Source: Desulfobacterales bacterium
GTDB lineage: Bacteria; Desulfobacterota; Desulfobulbia; Desulfobulbales; VMSU01
Length of the DNA stretch: 32,667 nucleotides
Assembly (NCBI GenBank): GCA_011330685.1
Contig: DRPV01000155.1
Coordinates: 1 to 32,667, forward strand
Reading direction: 5' to 3'
The notes under the pieces are model-generated. The model saw only the letters and a program-made list of their open reading frames with translations. It made no database searches and was not told the origin of the DNA. The translations under genes were made by a program, and so were the position numbers. This document shows, piece after piece, positions 18,753 through 27,382 of this stretch; positions within the stretch are counted from its first letter, which is position 1, and each line of letters starts with the position of its first letter.

Positions 18753-19505
18753 CTAATATACCGCCTCGACCTCATGGGCATTAACAATCCGGGCGTAAAT
18801 CTTTTTACGGCTCATCAAATTCTTCACCATAACCATATCCCCCAAGGCTCCGGCCATGTCTATCCGGCCCGCCGCCCTCACCACGAGCGCCCCGGAATGA
18901 ACGACAATGGTGACCATATCGCCCCGCTTAACAATCATCGGCCGCTTCAGCAGGCGTTTAAAGAAAACCGACCCCGGCCGCATGGTGGTCTTTAACTGCA
19001 GACCCGCCGCCTGAGCGGGATCAGTAATAACATCAGGGCCCAACATGGTTATATTGCGCCGCATGGTATCAAGATCAGCGGCCCGCAGTATAGTATTACG
19101 GGAGAGATTACGGGCCGCGCAGACCACATCCCCCCAGAGTTCCACATCAGCGCTCATGCTCACCCGTACCTCTTTGCGGTCAGCCGCCATGATGGCGACC
19201 TCCATCTCCTGCCGCAGCCCGGTGTCGTTACCACTTTTTGACAACAACCGATAAGTAAGCGGCCCGGACAAGACCTTAACCACCGCCGGCCGGGCTCTAA
19301 AATGACTTAAGCGCCGCTCTATGCCCGGCAGATAGGATTTTGTCCTGCTGCCCGTGGGCAACATATTCATAAACACCTTCTCCAGGTCACTTTGCCTCAG
19401 GGTTACCATGGAACCGGCTCCAGCCGGCCAGGCGGCAATAAACTGCGCTCCAATCACTGCCGCCATAATTAACAGCCATCCCCTGCCCTTATGCCTTAAC
19501 ACCAT
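18753..19505 (-). CDS. flgA: Flagellar basal-body P-ring formation chaperone FlgA
   Basis: SAF-like domain ...ARNLSRNTILRAADLDTMRRNITML...VFFKRLLKRPMIVKRGDMVTIVVHSGALVVRAAGRIDMAGALGDMVMVKNLMSRKKIYARIVNAHEVEAVY. Confidence 0.92.
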   Translation of the reverse strand: MVLRHKGRGWLLIMAAVIGAQFIAAWPAGAGSMVTLRQSDLEKVFMNMLPTGSRTKSYLPGIERRLSHFRARPAVVKVLSGPLTYRLLSKSGNDTGLRQEMEVAIMAADRKEVRVSMSADVELWGDVVCAARNLSRNTILRAADLDTMRRNITMLGPDVITDPAQAAGLQLKTTMRPGSVFFKRLLKRPMIVKRGDMVTIVVHSGALVVRAAGRIDMAGALGDMVMVKNLMSRKKIYARIVNAHEVEAVY

Positions 19506-19576
19506 AGTTCCAACCTCAACAAATTACGGCCTGCCGCCTTCCAGATGCCAATTTAGCCCCCCGCAATTATCCCAAA

Positions 19577-20359
19577 TTATCGTTTCAGACTGTTGGCTAT
19601 CTCCATTAATTGATCAGCGGTGGTAATCGCCTTGGAGTTGACCTCGTAGGCCCTCTGGGTAATAATCAAATTCACCATTTCCTCACTGACATCAACATTG
19701 GAGGTCTCCAAAAAATGCTGTGCAAGGCTGCCCATACCGTTACTGCCCGGATTATCCTCCACCGGAGCCCCGGAGGCCGTTGTTTCGGCAAAGAGATTGC
19801 TGCCCACACTCTTTAAGCCGGCCGGGTTGACAAAACGCACCAGGGTAAGCTGTACCGAGCCCAAGGTCTGCTGGGCGTTATCCTTGGCCGTCAGCAGACC
19901 GCTGGAATCAATAGCCAGCTCGGTGGTACCATCGGGGATGGCAAATTCCGGCTGCAGTCGATTACCGTTGGCTGTCACGATATAGCCGTCGGCGTCACGC
20001 TTAAAGCTCCCGGCCCTGGTGTAATAATCCGTGCCGTCACGACTGATCTTAAAAAAGCCGTCTCCCTCAATAGCCATGTCAAGGTCATTGCCGGTCTGGG
20101 TAAATGAGCCCTGGGTAAAGAGCTTCTGTACCGAAGTCACCCTGGTACCCAGCCCCACCTGCACCCCGGTGGGAACCATCCCGCCGCCCACGGTCTGCGC
20201 CCCCACCTCCCGAAGCGACTGATAAAATAAATCCTCAAACTGCACCCGGCTCTTCTTAAAACCGCCGGTATTGACGTTGGCCAGATTATTGGCGATGACA
20301 TCCAACTGGGTCTGCTGGCCGTCCATCCCGGTACGAGCTGAATAAAGGGCGCGGATCAT
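19577..20359 (-). CDS. flgG: Flagellar distal rod protein FlgG
   Basis: MIRALYSARTGMDGQQTQLDVIANNLANVNTGGFKKSRVQFEDLFYQ...VDVSEEMVNLIITQRAYEVNSKAITTADQLMEIANSLKR. Confidence 0.97.
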   Translation of the reverse strand: MIRALYSARTGMDGQQTQLDVIANNLANVNTGGFKKSRVQFEDLFYQSLREVGAQTVGGGMVPTGVQVGLGTRVTSVQKLFTQGSFTQTGNDLDMAIEGDGFFKISRDGTDYYTRAGSFKRDADGYIVTANGNRLQPEFAIPDGTTELAIDSSGLLTAKDNAQQTLGSVQLTLVRFVNPAGLKSVGSNLFAETTASGAPVEDNPGSNGMGSLAQHFLETSNVDVSEEMVNLIITQRAYEVNSKAITTADQLMEIANSLKR

Positions 20360-20413
20360 AGTTTTTCTCCTTGTCTCATATATTTTTAGGGTGATTTACC
20401 GTCAGCATTGGAC

Positions 20414-21142
20414 TCACCCTGTCAAATTTCCAACTCTGGAAATAGCCTGATGATCCAGGTCATCCAGGGTTTGAATCATCTTCTGCTGGGCCTGATACGA
20501 CCTCTGCAGATCAATCATCTCGGTCATCCCCCTGACCACACTTACGTTTGAGGCCTCGACATACCCCTGTTTAATATCGACCTTAGAGGCCTGTAATTCC
20601 TGATTGCCGGGCTTTAACTTAAAAAGGCTGTTACCCTCTTTGACCAGACCCCTCGGCTCAGTAAAATCCACCACGGCCAGACGGTCAACGACCTGGCCGC
20701 CGGAGCTGATAGTGCCATCCCGGCCGACCTCAATATGCTCTGAATTCAGGGAGATAGGGCCGCCGTTGCCAATCACCAGATTGCCGTCAGCCGTACTCAA
20801 CTGACCGCCGCTGTTTAAAGTGAAATTTCCGTCTCTGGTATAACGAATCCCCTGCGGCGTCTGGATCTTGAAAAATCCCCGGCCGTTAATGGCAAAGTCC
20901 AAGGGGTTATCGGTCTTCTGCACCGCCCCCTGGCTCTGGTCGATTATTGATTTGATGCCCTTGCCCACCCGCATCCGGTTGCCGGCCGCCTTGAACATCA
21001 TCTCCCAGAAGGTTAAATCATCTTTTTTATAACCGTCGGTATTGACATTAGCCAGATTATTGGCTACTTGATTCAGTCTTTGTTCCTGAGCCACCATGGT
21101 CTCTGTGGCCTCGGTGAGCCCAAGACGATTTTTAATAAACAC
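20414..21142 (-). CDS. flgF: Flagellar basal-body rod protein FlgF-type
   Basis: TEATETMVAQEQRLNQVANNLANVNTDGYKKDDLTFWEMMF...GYVEASNVSVVRGMTEMIDLQRSYQAQQKMIQTLDDLDHQAI, upstream of flgG. Confidence 0.9.
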   Translation of the reverse strand: MFIKNRLGLTEATETMVAQEQRLNQVANNLANVNTDGYKKDDLTFWEMMFKAAGNRMRVGKGIKSIIDQSQGAVQKTDNPLDFAINGRGFFKIQTPQGIRYTRDGNFTLNSGGQLSTADGNLVIGNGGPISLNSEHIEVGRDGTISSGGQVVDRLAVVDFTEPRGLVKEGNSLFKLKPGNQELQASKVDIKQGYVEASNVSVVRGMTEMIDLQRSYQAQQKMIQTLDDLDHQAISRVGNLTG

Positions 21143-21183
21143 CGTATTCCCTCCTCAAATTATATAGTTTCATCCTCGTTTTC

Positions 21184-21200
21184 TTGCAATTAAGGTGCCA
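21184..21200 (-). promoter_or_regulatory. sigma-54 promoter for the flgF-led flagellar operon
   Basis: Minus strand TGGCAC-N5(CTTAA)-TTGCAA, about 42 nt upstream of flgF. Confidence 0.8.
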
Positions 21201-21347
21201 TCAGCCTTGACGTTCGGGATAATCTAACTTTATCGCCGGACACAAGGCGCCTGAGGGGAATATAAGCGGGTTGGAATTTTTAAAAAGATGGGGGAATCAG
21301 AGGCGGCGGCCCTTGATAAAAAAGCGGAAGTCGGTAAATACTGCCTA

Positions 21348-21641
21348 TCAGCCCTCAGGCTGATATTTCTCGTTAGCGCGATAGATAAAGGCCAGAATTT
21401 CGGCAACCAGGATGTAGGTTTCCGGCGGAATCTCCTCATTCACCTTGAGACGGGATAATATCTCCACCAGATCGGCATCGGCGTGAATGGGAATATCATG
21501 TTCCCGCGCCAGAGCAATAATGCGCTCGGCAATCAGACCTTCACCCTTACCAATAACGACCGGAGCCCGATTACTCTCCTGATCGTAACGCAGAGCCACA
21601 GCCTTATTTTTAACAGATTTTGTTTTTTTTGATTCAGCCAT
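21348..21641 (-). CDS. FlhB C-terminal-like (EscU/YscU-type cytoplasmic domain) small protein
   Basis: MAESKKTKSVKNKAVALRYDQESNRAPVVIGKGEGLIAERIIALAREHDIPIHADADLVEILSRLKVNEEIPPETYILVAEILAFIY. The start at MAESKK is inferred; the tracked ORF extends to 21746. Confidence 0.85.
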   Translation of the reverse strand: MAESKKTKSVKNKAVALRYDQESNRAPVVIGKGEGLIAERIIALAREHDIPIHADADLVEILSRLKVNEEIPPETYILVAEILAFIYRANEKYQPEG

Positions 21642-21711
21642 GTTAGTTTCTAATAAAAAAGGGTAACAACAATCAATATAAGCTACAGTTAAAAAAAACT
21701 CCTCCCGAGGT

Positions 21712-21757
21712 GTAAACGTTTCAAGCACGCACATCAGGGTGTTCATGGAACGTTTAC
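21712..21757. repeat. Small palindromic repeat with GTAAACGTTtCA ends
   Basis: GTAAACGTTTCA...TGGAACGTTTAC: 12-bp inverted ends with one mismatch. Confidence 0.65.
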
Positions 21758-21763
21758 ATTTTT

Positions 21764-21812
21764 GTATCTATTCAGCTAAGGCACCGAATTGCCCTAAACT
21801 GTGAGCTGTAAC
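21764..21812. repeat. Repeat family B, copy 2
   Basis: GTATCTATTCAGCTAAGGCACCGAATTGCCCTAAACTGTGAGCTGTAAC, similar to 28754..28803; abuts A copy 2. Confidence 0.65.
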
Positions 21813-21950
21813 CGTTCAGGAAAGCGAAGACTCCGGATGTGCCCCAGGTTCGTTCGTTTTGACCTCCGAGTCTGTACTCCCTGTACGTGAGGAGGGCAGG
21901 TAAGCGTAGACTCCGAAACGGACGAAGATGGGGTGCAGCTGAATGGTTAC
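21808..21950. repeat. Palindromic repeat, family A, copy 2
   Basis: GTAACCGTTCAG...CTGAATGGTTAC ends; shares ATGTGCCCCAGGTTCGTTCGTTT exactly with copy 1 and GATGGGGTGCAGCTGA with copies 1 and 3. Confidence 0.85.
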
Positions 21951-21959
21951 ACATTTTTT

Positions 21960-22655
21960 ATGAAATTTGACCCCGAATTACAAGCGGCAGTTTTCCTGCG
22001 GCGCTACAAACGTTTCCTGGTCGATGTCAGAATGCCTGACAATAAGGAAACCACCGTCTATTGCCCCAATACCGGCCGCATGACCAACTGCCTGCGACCG
22101 GGATGTGATGTTCTGCTCTCCTACTCTGATAATACCAAGCGCAAATACCCCTGCACCCTGGAGCTGACCCGGCCGGGCTCCTGCTGGATAGGGGTCAATA
22201 CCGGGCGAACCAATGCCTTGGTAGCCGAGGCCCTGCGAGCGGGAATCATCCAGGAGTTCAGCCGCCTTAAGACAATAAGGCCGGAAATTAAGGTTTCTAA
22301 CTCCAGCCGCCTTGATTTTCTTTTAGAAGATGACAATGATATGATATACCTTGAGGTAAAGAGTTGTACCTTGGCGGCGGACGGGGCAGCGATGTTCCCG
22401 GACGCGGTGACCAAGCGCGGGGCCAGACATATGCGGGAGCTGGCCGCTTTACGAAGTCAGGGATTTAAGGCCGCTGTTTTGTTTTGTGTCCAACGGGCCG
22501 ACGCTGATTATTTTAGACCGGCCGCAGAAATTGACCCTCAATATTGCGCGGCATTGCGTCAGGCTCAAGGCCTTGGAGTAATGCTTCTCGCTTATCAGGC
22601 GGCTGTCAAGCCGTCCGGGATAAAAATTATCAAAAAAATTCCCATAAGGTTTTAG
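21960..22655 (+). CDS. sfsA: Sugar fermentation stimulation protein SfsA homolog
   Basis: MKFDPELQAAVFLRRYKRFLVDVR...VYCPNTGRMTNCLRPGCDVLLS...RLDFLLEDDNDMIYLEVKSCTL...FPDAVTKRGARHMREL. Start placed at 21960 because upstream codons lie in the repeat. Confidence 0.93.
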   Translation: MKFDPELQAAVFLRRYKRFLVDVRMPDNKETTVYCPNTGRMTNCLRPGCDVLLSYSDNTKRKYPCTLELTRPGSCWIGVNTGRTNALVAEALRAGIIQEFSRLKTIRPEIKVSNSSRLDFLLEDDNDMIYLEVKSCTLAADGAAMFPDAVTKRGARHMRELAALRSQGFKAAVLFCVQRADADYFRPAAEIDPQYCAALRQAQGLGVMLLAYQAAVKPSGIKIIKKIPIRF

Positions 22656-23444
22656 ATGACCACCAACAGCCACACCAAAATTCATACCCCTGTAGAAGCC
22701 GCACCTCCTCCACATAATCAGGAAAATCAGAAAAAAGCCGTAATCCTCTTAAGCGGCGGCCTTGACTCCACCACCGTTCTCGCTATTGCCAGGGCGGCAG
22801 GCTATCTTTGTTACTGTTTAAGTTTTTCATACGGTCAACGGCAGGTTATTGAACTCCAGCGGGCCAGAGAGACGGCCGCCCGCTTCCAGGCCGAAGATCA
22901 TCTCGTGCTGGAGTTAGGCTTGGACCGGATAGGCGGTTCGGCCTTAACCAGCGCTCTTGCCGTCCCCAAGCACAACGACCCGGCCGCCATTGGCAATGAC
23001 ACCCATGACATTCCAGTCACCTATGTTCCGGGCCGTAACACCATTTTCCTTTCCTACGCCATGGCCTGGGCCGAGGTTATCGGAGCGGCTGACATTTTTA
23101 TCGGGGTTAACGCCATGGACTACAGCGGTTATCCGGATTGCCGCCCCGAATACCTTGAGGCCTTCAGCCGGCTGGCCCGTCTCGCCACCAGGGCCGGGGC
23201 CGCCCAGGGCCGTGAACTGACGATTAACGCCCCGTTATTAGAACTCAGCAAAAAGGAGATAATTCTTCGCGGCCTGGAACTTGGGGTTGACTACAGCCGC
23301 ACCCATAGCTGCTACGACCCCGATGCCGCCGGCCGGGCCTGCGGGGCCTGTGACGCCTGTCTTTTGCGCCTCAAGGGCTTTGCCGAGGCTGGATGCCCCG
23401 ACCCGGCCGTTTATCAAGATGAGGGCCAGAACCATGCCTCATAA
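22656..23444 (+). CDS. queC: 7-cyano-7-deazaguanine synthase QueC
   Basis: [20 protein letters not shown]...[15 protein letters not shown]...[18 protein letters not shown]...[30 protein letters not shown]. Confidence 0.96.
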   Translation: MTTNSHTKIHTPVEAAPPPHNQENQKKAVILLSGGLDSTTVLAIARAAGYLCYCLSFSYGQRQVIELQRARETAARFQAEDHLVLELGLDRIGGSALTSALAVPKHNDPAAIGNDTHDIPVTYVPGRNTIFLSYAMAWAEVIGAADIFIGVNAMDYSGYPDCRPEYLEAFSRLARLATRAGAAQGRELTINAPLLELSKKEIILRGLELGVDYSRTHSCYDPDAAGRACGACDACLLRLKGFAEAGCPDPAVYQDEGQNHAS

Positions 23445-24450
23445 CAACTCTCAAGCGCTTACCGGCGGCCATCTTTTCATGATTGGCCTTCCAGGGACGG
23501 AACTGGACGAATCCACCCTGGAGCTCATTAATGAACACAGTGTCCATAATTTTATTATCTTTCGGCGGAACGTCAAGAATAAACCACAGTTACAAACTCT
23601 TTGTGTCGCCCTGAACGAGGCCTGTCGGCAGCGCGGCCTGCCCCGGCCCCTGATTTCCATCGACCAGGAGGGCGGCCCGGTTGCCCGGCTGCCCAGGCCC
23701 TTCACCCAGTTCCCGGCCATGCACAAGCTCTCAGGCGCTCCAAATCACAAAAAGCTGCTGGCGGAATACGCCGCTACCTGCGCCAGAGAACTCCGGGAGG
23801 TTGGTATCAATATGAACTTGGCCCCGGTATTGGATATCTGCCCCGCCGATCAGGATCTGTTCATGGAAGAGCGTTCCTTAGGCGGAGACGCGCGGCAGGT
23901 TACAGAGCTGGGACATCTCCTGATTACCGGCCTGCAAGGCGCCGGTGTAGCGGCCTGTGCCAAGCACTTTCCCGGCCTGGGCGCGGCAACTCTTGATCCC
24001 CACAAGGAACTACCGGAAGTTGACCTGCCGCTCTCCTATTTTAAAGAAGAGGGGCTGGCTCCCTTCCGGCTGGCCGCGGCTATCGGCGCTGCCGCCTTCA
24101 TGACCTCACATGCCGTTTACAACGCCATAGCCCCCCAGATACCAGGCACCCTGTCACCCAAGGTGGTTGGAGAACTTATCAGAGACGAATGCGGCTACGA
24201 TGGTTTAATCATTACCGATGATTTAGAGATGGGTGCCATTGAGTTGTTCATGCCATTCCCCCAGGCCGTTCTACAGGCCCTGCTGGCCGGGGCCGATCTT
24301 TTATTAATCTGCCATGACCACGACAAGGTACGAGCGGCGCTCCACGAGCTGACCCGAGCCGAAAAGAGCGGCGAAATAAGCACTGAGATAATCAGTGACT
24401 CCCTCTACAGACAGCAGGCCCTGCTCAGACGTTTTGGCCGGGGACTATAA
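23434..24450 (+). CDS. nagZ: Beta-N-acetylhexosaminidase NagZ-like (GH3)
   Basis: [13 protein letters not shown]...[14 protein letters not shown]...[29 protein letters not shown]...[13 protein letters not shown]. Start inferred at 23434, overlapping the queC stop. Confidence 0.88.
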   Translation: MPHNNSQALTGGHLFMIGLPGTELDESTLELINEHSVHNFIIFRRNVKNKPQLQTLCVALNEACRQRGLPRPLISIDQEGGPVARLPRPFTQFPAMHKLSGAPNHKKLLAEYAATCARELREVGINMNLAPVLDICPADQDLFMEERSLGGDARQVTELGHLLITGLQGAGVAACAKHFPGLGAATLDPHKELPEVDLPLSYFKEEGLAPFRLAAAIGAAAFMTSHAVYNAIAPQIPGTLSPKVVGELIRDECGYDGLIITDDLEMGAIELFMPFPQAVLQALLAGADLLLICHDHDKVRAALHELTRAEKSGEISTEIISDSLYRQQALLRRFGRGL

Positions 24451-24701
24451 TTTTGCTTCATAAGAAGCTGAACTCTATGGTATAATAGCATTTATAATTT
24501 AACTTTTCCCTTAAATACACCAGCCCTGGCTGGATAGTTACGAATAAAGTACTATCTTCTTTCCTGAACCGTTGCAGATCAGCAAAATTTAAGCAGTCAG
24601 GCTGTGCCATATCGGTCGGCCTTAAGAACAATGAAAGTCCCATGCTTCACTTATGGTGTCGCAGACGATTAAGGGCTTTCAGACAAAAATGGAGGATTTC
24701 T

Positions 24702-25229
24702 ATGGAGCTACAGGTAGAAGGCCGCAATATTGAAATCAGAAAATCTTGGCAGGACAAAATTAATACTGAAAGGGAGAGACTTGACAGGCATCATCCTGGT
24801 TTGGTGCATAATCTCCGAATAACCATTGCGGACGCCAAACACCACAAAGAGGGGGGGTACGAATTACAGCTCGTGGCCTCTGTCCCCAACGACACAGTGG
24901 TAGTTAAACGCAAGGGCGATAAGATTCGTGCCATGTTAGGTGATGCCTTTGATACCCTGGGCCTGCAGCTTAAAGAGCTGCAGCGTAAAAGGCGGCAGAC
25001 CAACAAAGTTGATACAACCCTGCCCAGTAATCAGGAAGGGGTAATCAAAAAAATAGTGCCCTATGAATCATACGGCTTTATTGCCACCACCGATGGCCGC
25101 GAAATCTATTTTCACGAAAACGCCCTGAAGGATATGTCCATTGAAAAAATCAATGAGGGCGATGCCGTAAAATTCGGCGAAGCCGAAGGTGATAAGGGGC
25201 CTTGTGCCGCCTGGGTACGATCCTATTAG
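24702..25229 (+). CDS. HPF/RaiA-like ribosome-associated domain fused to a C-terminal cold-shock domain
   Basis: MELQVEGRNIEIRKSWQDKINTERERLDRHHPGLVHNLRITI...DTVVVKRKGDKIRAMLGDAFDTLGLQLKELQRKR, then GVIKKIVPYESYGFIATTDGREIYFHENALKD...GDAVKFGEAEGDKGPCAAWV. GGAGG upstream of ATG 24702. Confidence 0.85.
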   Translation: MELQVEGRNIEIRKSWQDKINTERERLDRHHPGLVHNLRITIADAKHHKEGGYELQLVASVPNDTVVVKRKGDKIRAMLGDAFDTLGLQLKELQRKRRQTNKVDTTLPSNQEGVIKKIVPYESYGFIATTDGREIYFHENALKDMSIEKINEGDAVKFGEAEGDKGPCAAWVRSY

Positions 25230-25283
25230 ATCGCGGTGTAAAGATAAAATTTACTGTACATAAAAACATTCTTAAATTACATT

Positions 25284-25325
25284 TAAGGCCCATCGCGGAT
25301 TCCCTCCCGCGACGGGCCTTACTTT
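25284..25325 (+). terminator. Hairpin terminator after the HPF-CSD gene
   Basis: AAGGCCCATCGCGG-ATTCCCT-CCCGCGACGGGCCTT followed by a T-rich tract. Confidence 0.65.
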
Positions 25326-25348
25326 ATTTAACCCGTGACTAATGAATT

Positions 25349-26440
25349 ATGAAAAATGTAAAACAGATTGATATTGCTGATTATAATAAGCTGAAGGACG
25401 AGGTGATTTTACAACGAATCACGGCCCGTAAGGAAGAATTACGGCAGGAGGTTCTGCTGCTCTGTCATCATTACCAGCAGGACGATATATTCCAATTTGC
25501 CGACTACACCGGCGATTCACTGAAACTGGCCCATAACGCGGCCCAGGTGGCCGACAGGCGCTATATAATCTTCTGCGGGGTGCATTTCATGGCCGAATCC
25601 GCCGATATTCTCACCGGTGATGACCAGATTGTCATCCTTCCTGACCTGACCGCCGGCTGCTCCATGGCCGATATGGCCACCAGCGGCGAGGTGAAGGGGC
25701 TCTGGCGTGAACTTGCCCCTTTTCTGAATACCAGTCGGCTTATCCCCATAACCTATGTTAATTCCTCGGCCAGCCTCAAGGCCTTTGTCGGGGAACATGG
25801 CGGCTCGGTCTGCACCTCATCCAATGCCGGCCGGGTATTGAACTGGGCTCTGGAGCAGGGCGAGAAGGTCTTTTTCTGCCCCGATGAACATCTCGGCCGC
25901 AACTCGGCCCAGGCCGCCGGTATTCCAGATGAAGAGGTTGTCCTCTGGCGGCGGGGAGAAATACTGGGCGGCAACAGCCAGGAGCAGCTTAAGAGGGCCA
26001 GGATAATCCTCTGGGACGGTTACTGCACGGTTCACATGCAGTTCTCCGCCGCCCAGATTGCCGGCATCCGCCAGGCCGATCCCGAGGTGAAAATTATCGT
26101 CCATCCGGAATGCCGCCGCGAGGTGGTGGAGGCCGCTGACCTCCAGGGTTCCACGGAGATGATTATCAAGGCCGTGAGCGAGGCCCCGGCCGACAGCAGT
26201 TGGGCGGTGGGCACCGAAATCAATCTGGTAAAGCGTTTAACAGCCCAATTCCCGGATAAAAATATCCGATCTCTGTCTCCGGTGGAATGCAAATGCTCCA
26301 CCATGTACCGTATTGACCCCGTCCATCTCCTGTGGGTACTGGATAATCTGGCTGCCGGCCACGTCGTAAACCAGATTAAGGTGGACAAAGAAACCGCCGC
26401 TTTGGCCAGTTTAGCTCTGAACCGCATGTTAGAAATATAG
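25349..26440 (+). CDS. nadA: Quinolinate synthase NadA
   Basis: LLCHHYQQDDIFQFADYTGDSLKLAHNAAQ...IIFCGVHFMAESADIL...LPDLTAGCSMADMA...YVNSSASLKAF...SVCTSSNAGRVL...HPECRREVVEAAD...ECKCSTMYRI. Confidence 0.97.
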   Translation: MKNVKQIDIADYNKLKDEVILQRITARKEELRQEVLLLCHHYQQDDIFQFADYTGDSLKLAHNAAQVADRRYIIFCGVHFMAESADILTGDDQIVILPDLTAGCSMADMATSGEVKGLWRELAPFLNTSRLIPITYVNSSASLKAFVGEHGGSVCTSSNAGRVLNWALEQGEKVFFCPDEHLGRNSAQAAGIPDEEVVLWRRGEILGGNSQEQLKRARIILWDGYCTVHMQFSAAQIAGIRQADPEVKIIVHPECRREVVEAADLQGSTEMIIKAVSEAPADSSWAVGTEINLVKRLTAQFPDKNIRSLSPVECKCSTMYRIDPVHLLWVLDNLAAGHVVNQIKVDKETAALASLALNRMLEI

Positions 26441-26465
26441 GTAACCATTCAGCTGCACCCCATCT
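26428..26465. repeat. 38-bp direct repeat, copy a (nadA 3' end plus A-element end)
   Basis: GTTAGAAATATAGGTAACCATTCAGCTGCACCCCATCT, identical at 26589..26626. Confidence 0.9.
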
Positions 26466-26549
26466 TCGTCCGTTTTGCCCTCCTCACGTACAGGGAGTAC
26501 AGACTCGGAGGTCAAAACAAACGAACCTGGAGCACATCTGAACGGTTAC
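26441..26549. repeat. Palindromic repeat, family A, copy 3 (inverted relative to copy 2)
   Basis: GTAACCATTCAG...CTGAACGGTTAC. Its reverse complement closely matches copy 2. Confidence 0.85.
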
Positions 26550-26592
26550 GGTTCCGAGTTCCGGGTAATTTATTGCCTTTGCTGAATAGTTA
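26545..26592. repeat. Repeat family B, copy 3
   Basis: GTTACGGTTCCGAGTTCCGGGTAATTTATTGCCTTTGCTGAATAGTTA, similar to 31930..31979. Confidence 0.7.
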
Positions 26593-26626
26593 GAAATATA
26601 GGTAACCATTCAGCTGCACCCCATCT
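26589..26626. repeat. 38-bp direct repeat, copy b, leading into a truncated A element
   Basis: Identical to 26428..26465, followed by CGGAGTCTGCGCTTACCTCATCT. Confidence 0.9.
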
Positions 26627-26706
26627 CGGAGTCTGCGCTTACCTCATCTATTTAGGCCTTTTAGAATACGACCATGGGGATGTAACTTGTTCAACACTTA
26701 CGAAAG

Positions 26707-27354
26707 TTAAGAGGGCCAATAACTCCGGCAAGGGACAGAAACAAACTCCATATCCGGCAGAATGAGACAGGTGAGCCTGCCGCCGTATACCGCCCCGGTA
26801 TCAATACCGATCCCCCATTCAGTGATTCGTGGCCTGCTATGGGCAGTGTGACCATAAACCACTATCTTGCCCAGGCCGGGATCATGCCCCTGCTCCCGGC
26901 TCCAGAGCAACCAGTCCCGACTCTGCATGCTGAGATGAACACCCCGCTGCACGCCGGCATGGACATAGATATATTTATCATCCTGCCAATATAATTCCAG
27001 CTCCCGAAAAAAGCGTCGATGCCCGGCCGGTAATCCTCCGGCCGCGATTGCCGCTTCTCCGCCATAGCTGGCAATGGTCTGCCGCCCGCCGACCTGCAAA
27101 TAAATATCCCGCCCCAGGCCTTCGAGATAATTATTAAACATCTCCTCATGGTTACCCATAAGGGTGATTATCCTCTTGAAGCTGCCCATGAGACCAATAA
27201 CCGTTTCCACGACCTGCCGGGATTCCGGCCCCCGGTCAATATAATCACCGAGAAAGATCAGGGTATCCTGGCCGGGGGTAGAGTTGATTTTGGCCAGCAG
27301 GGCCATAAGGGCTTGATGACAGCCGTGAATATCGCCAATTACAAAAGTCCTCAT
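26707..27354 (-). CDS. Serine/threonine-type metallophosphoesterase
   Basis: FVIGDIHGCHQALMALL...FLGDYIDRGPESRQVVE...TLMGNHEEMF...YVHAGVQ...VVYGHTAHSRP. Confidence 0.93.
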   Translation of the reverse strand: MRTFVIGDIHGCHQALMALLAKINSTPGQDTLIFLGDYIDRGPESRQVVETVIGLMGSFKRIITLMGNHEEMFNNYLEGLGRDIYLQVGGRQTIASYGGEAAIAAGGLPAGHRRFFRELELYWQDDKYIYVHAGVQRGVHLSMQSRDWLLWSREQGHDPGLGKIVVYGHTAHSRPRITEWGIGIDTGAVYGGRLTCLILPDMEFVSVPCRSYWPS

Positions 27355-27382
27355 GACATTACTGTTATTGAACCGTTACCGG

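Noticed and set aside
23601-23996. 131-aa plus-strand ORF in nagZ
   Set aside because: Alternative-frame shadow of nagZ.
23950-24010. NagZ motif [14 protein letters not shown] deviates from the textbook KHFPGHG..DSH
   Set aside because: The Asp-x-His dyad is retained (DPH) and HFPGLG variants are, to my recollection, common; not evidence of inactivation.
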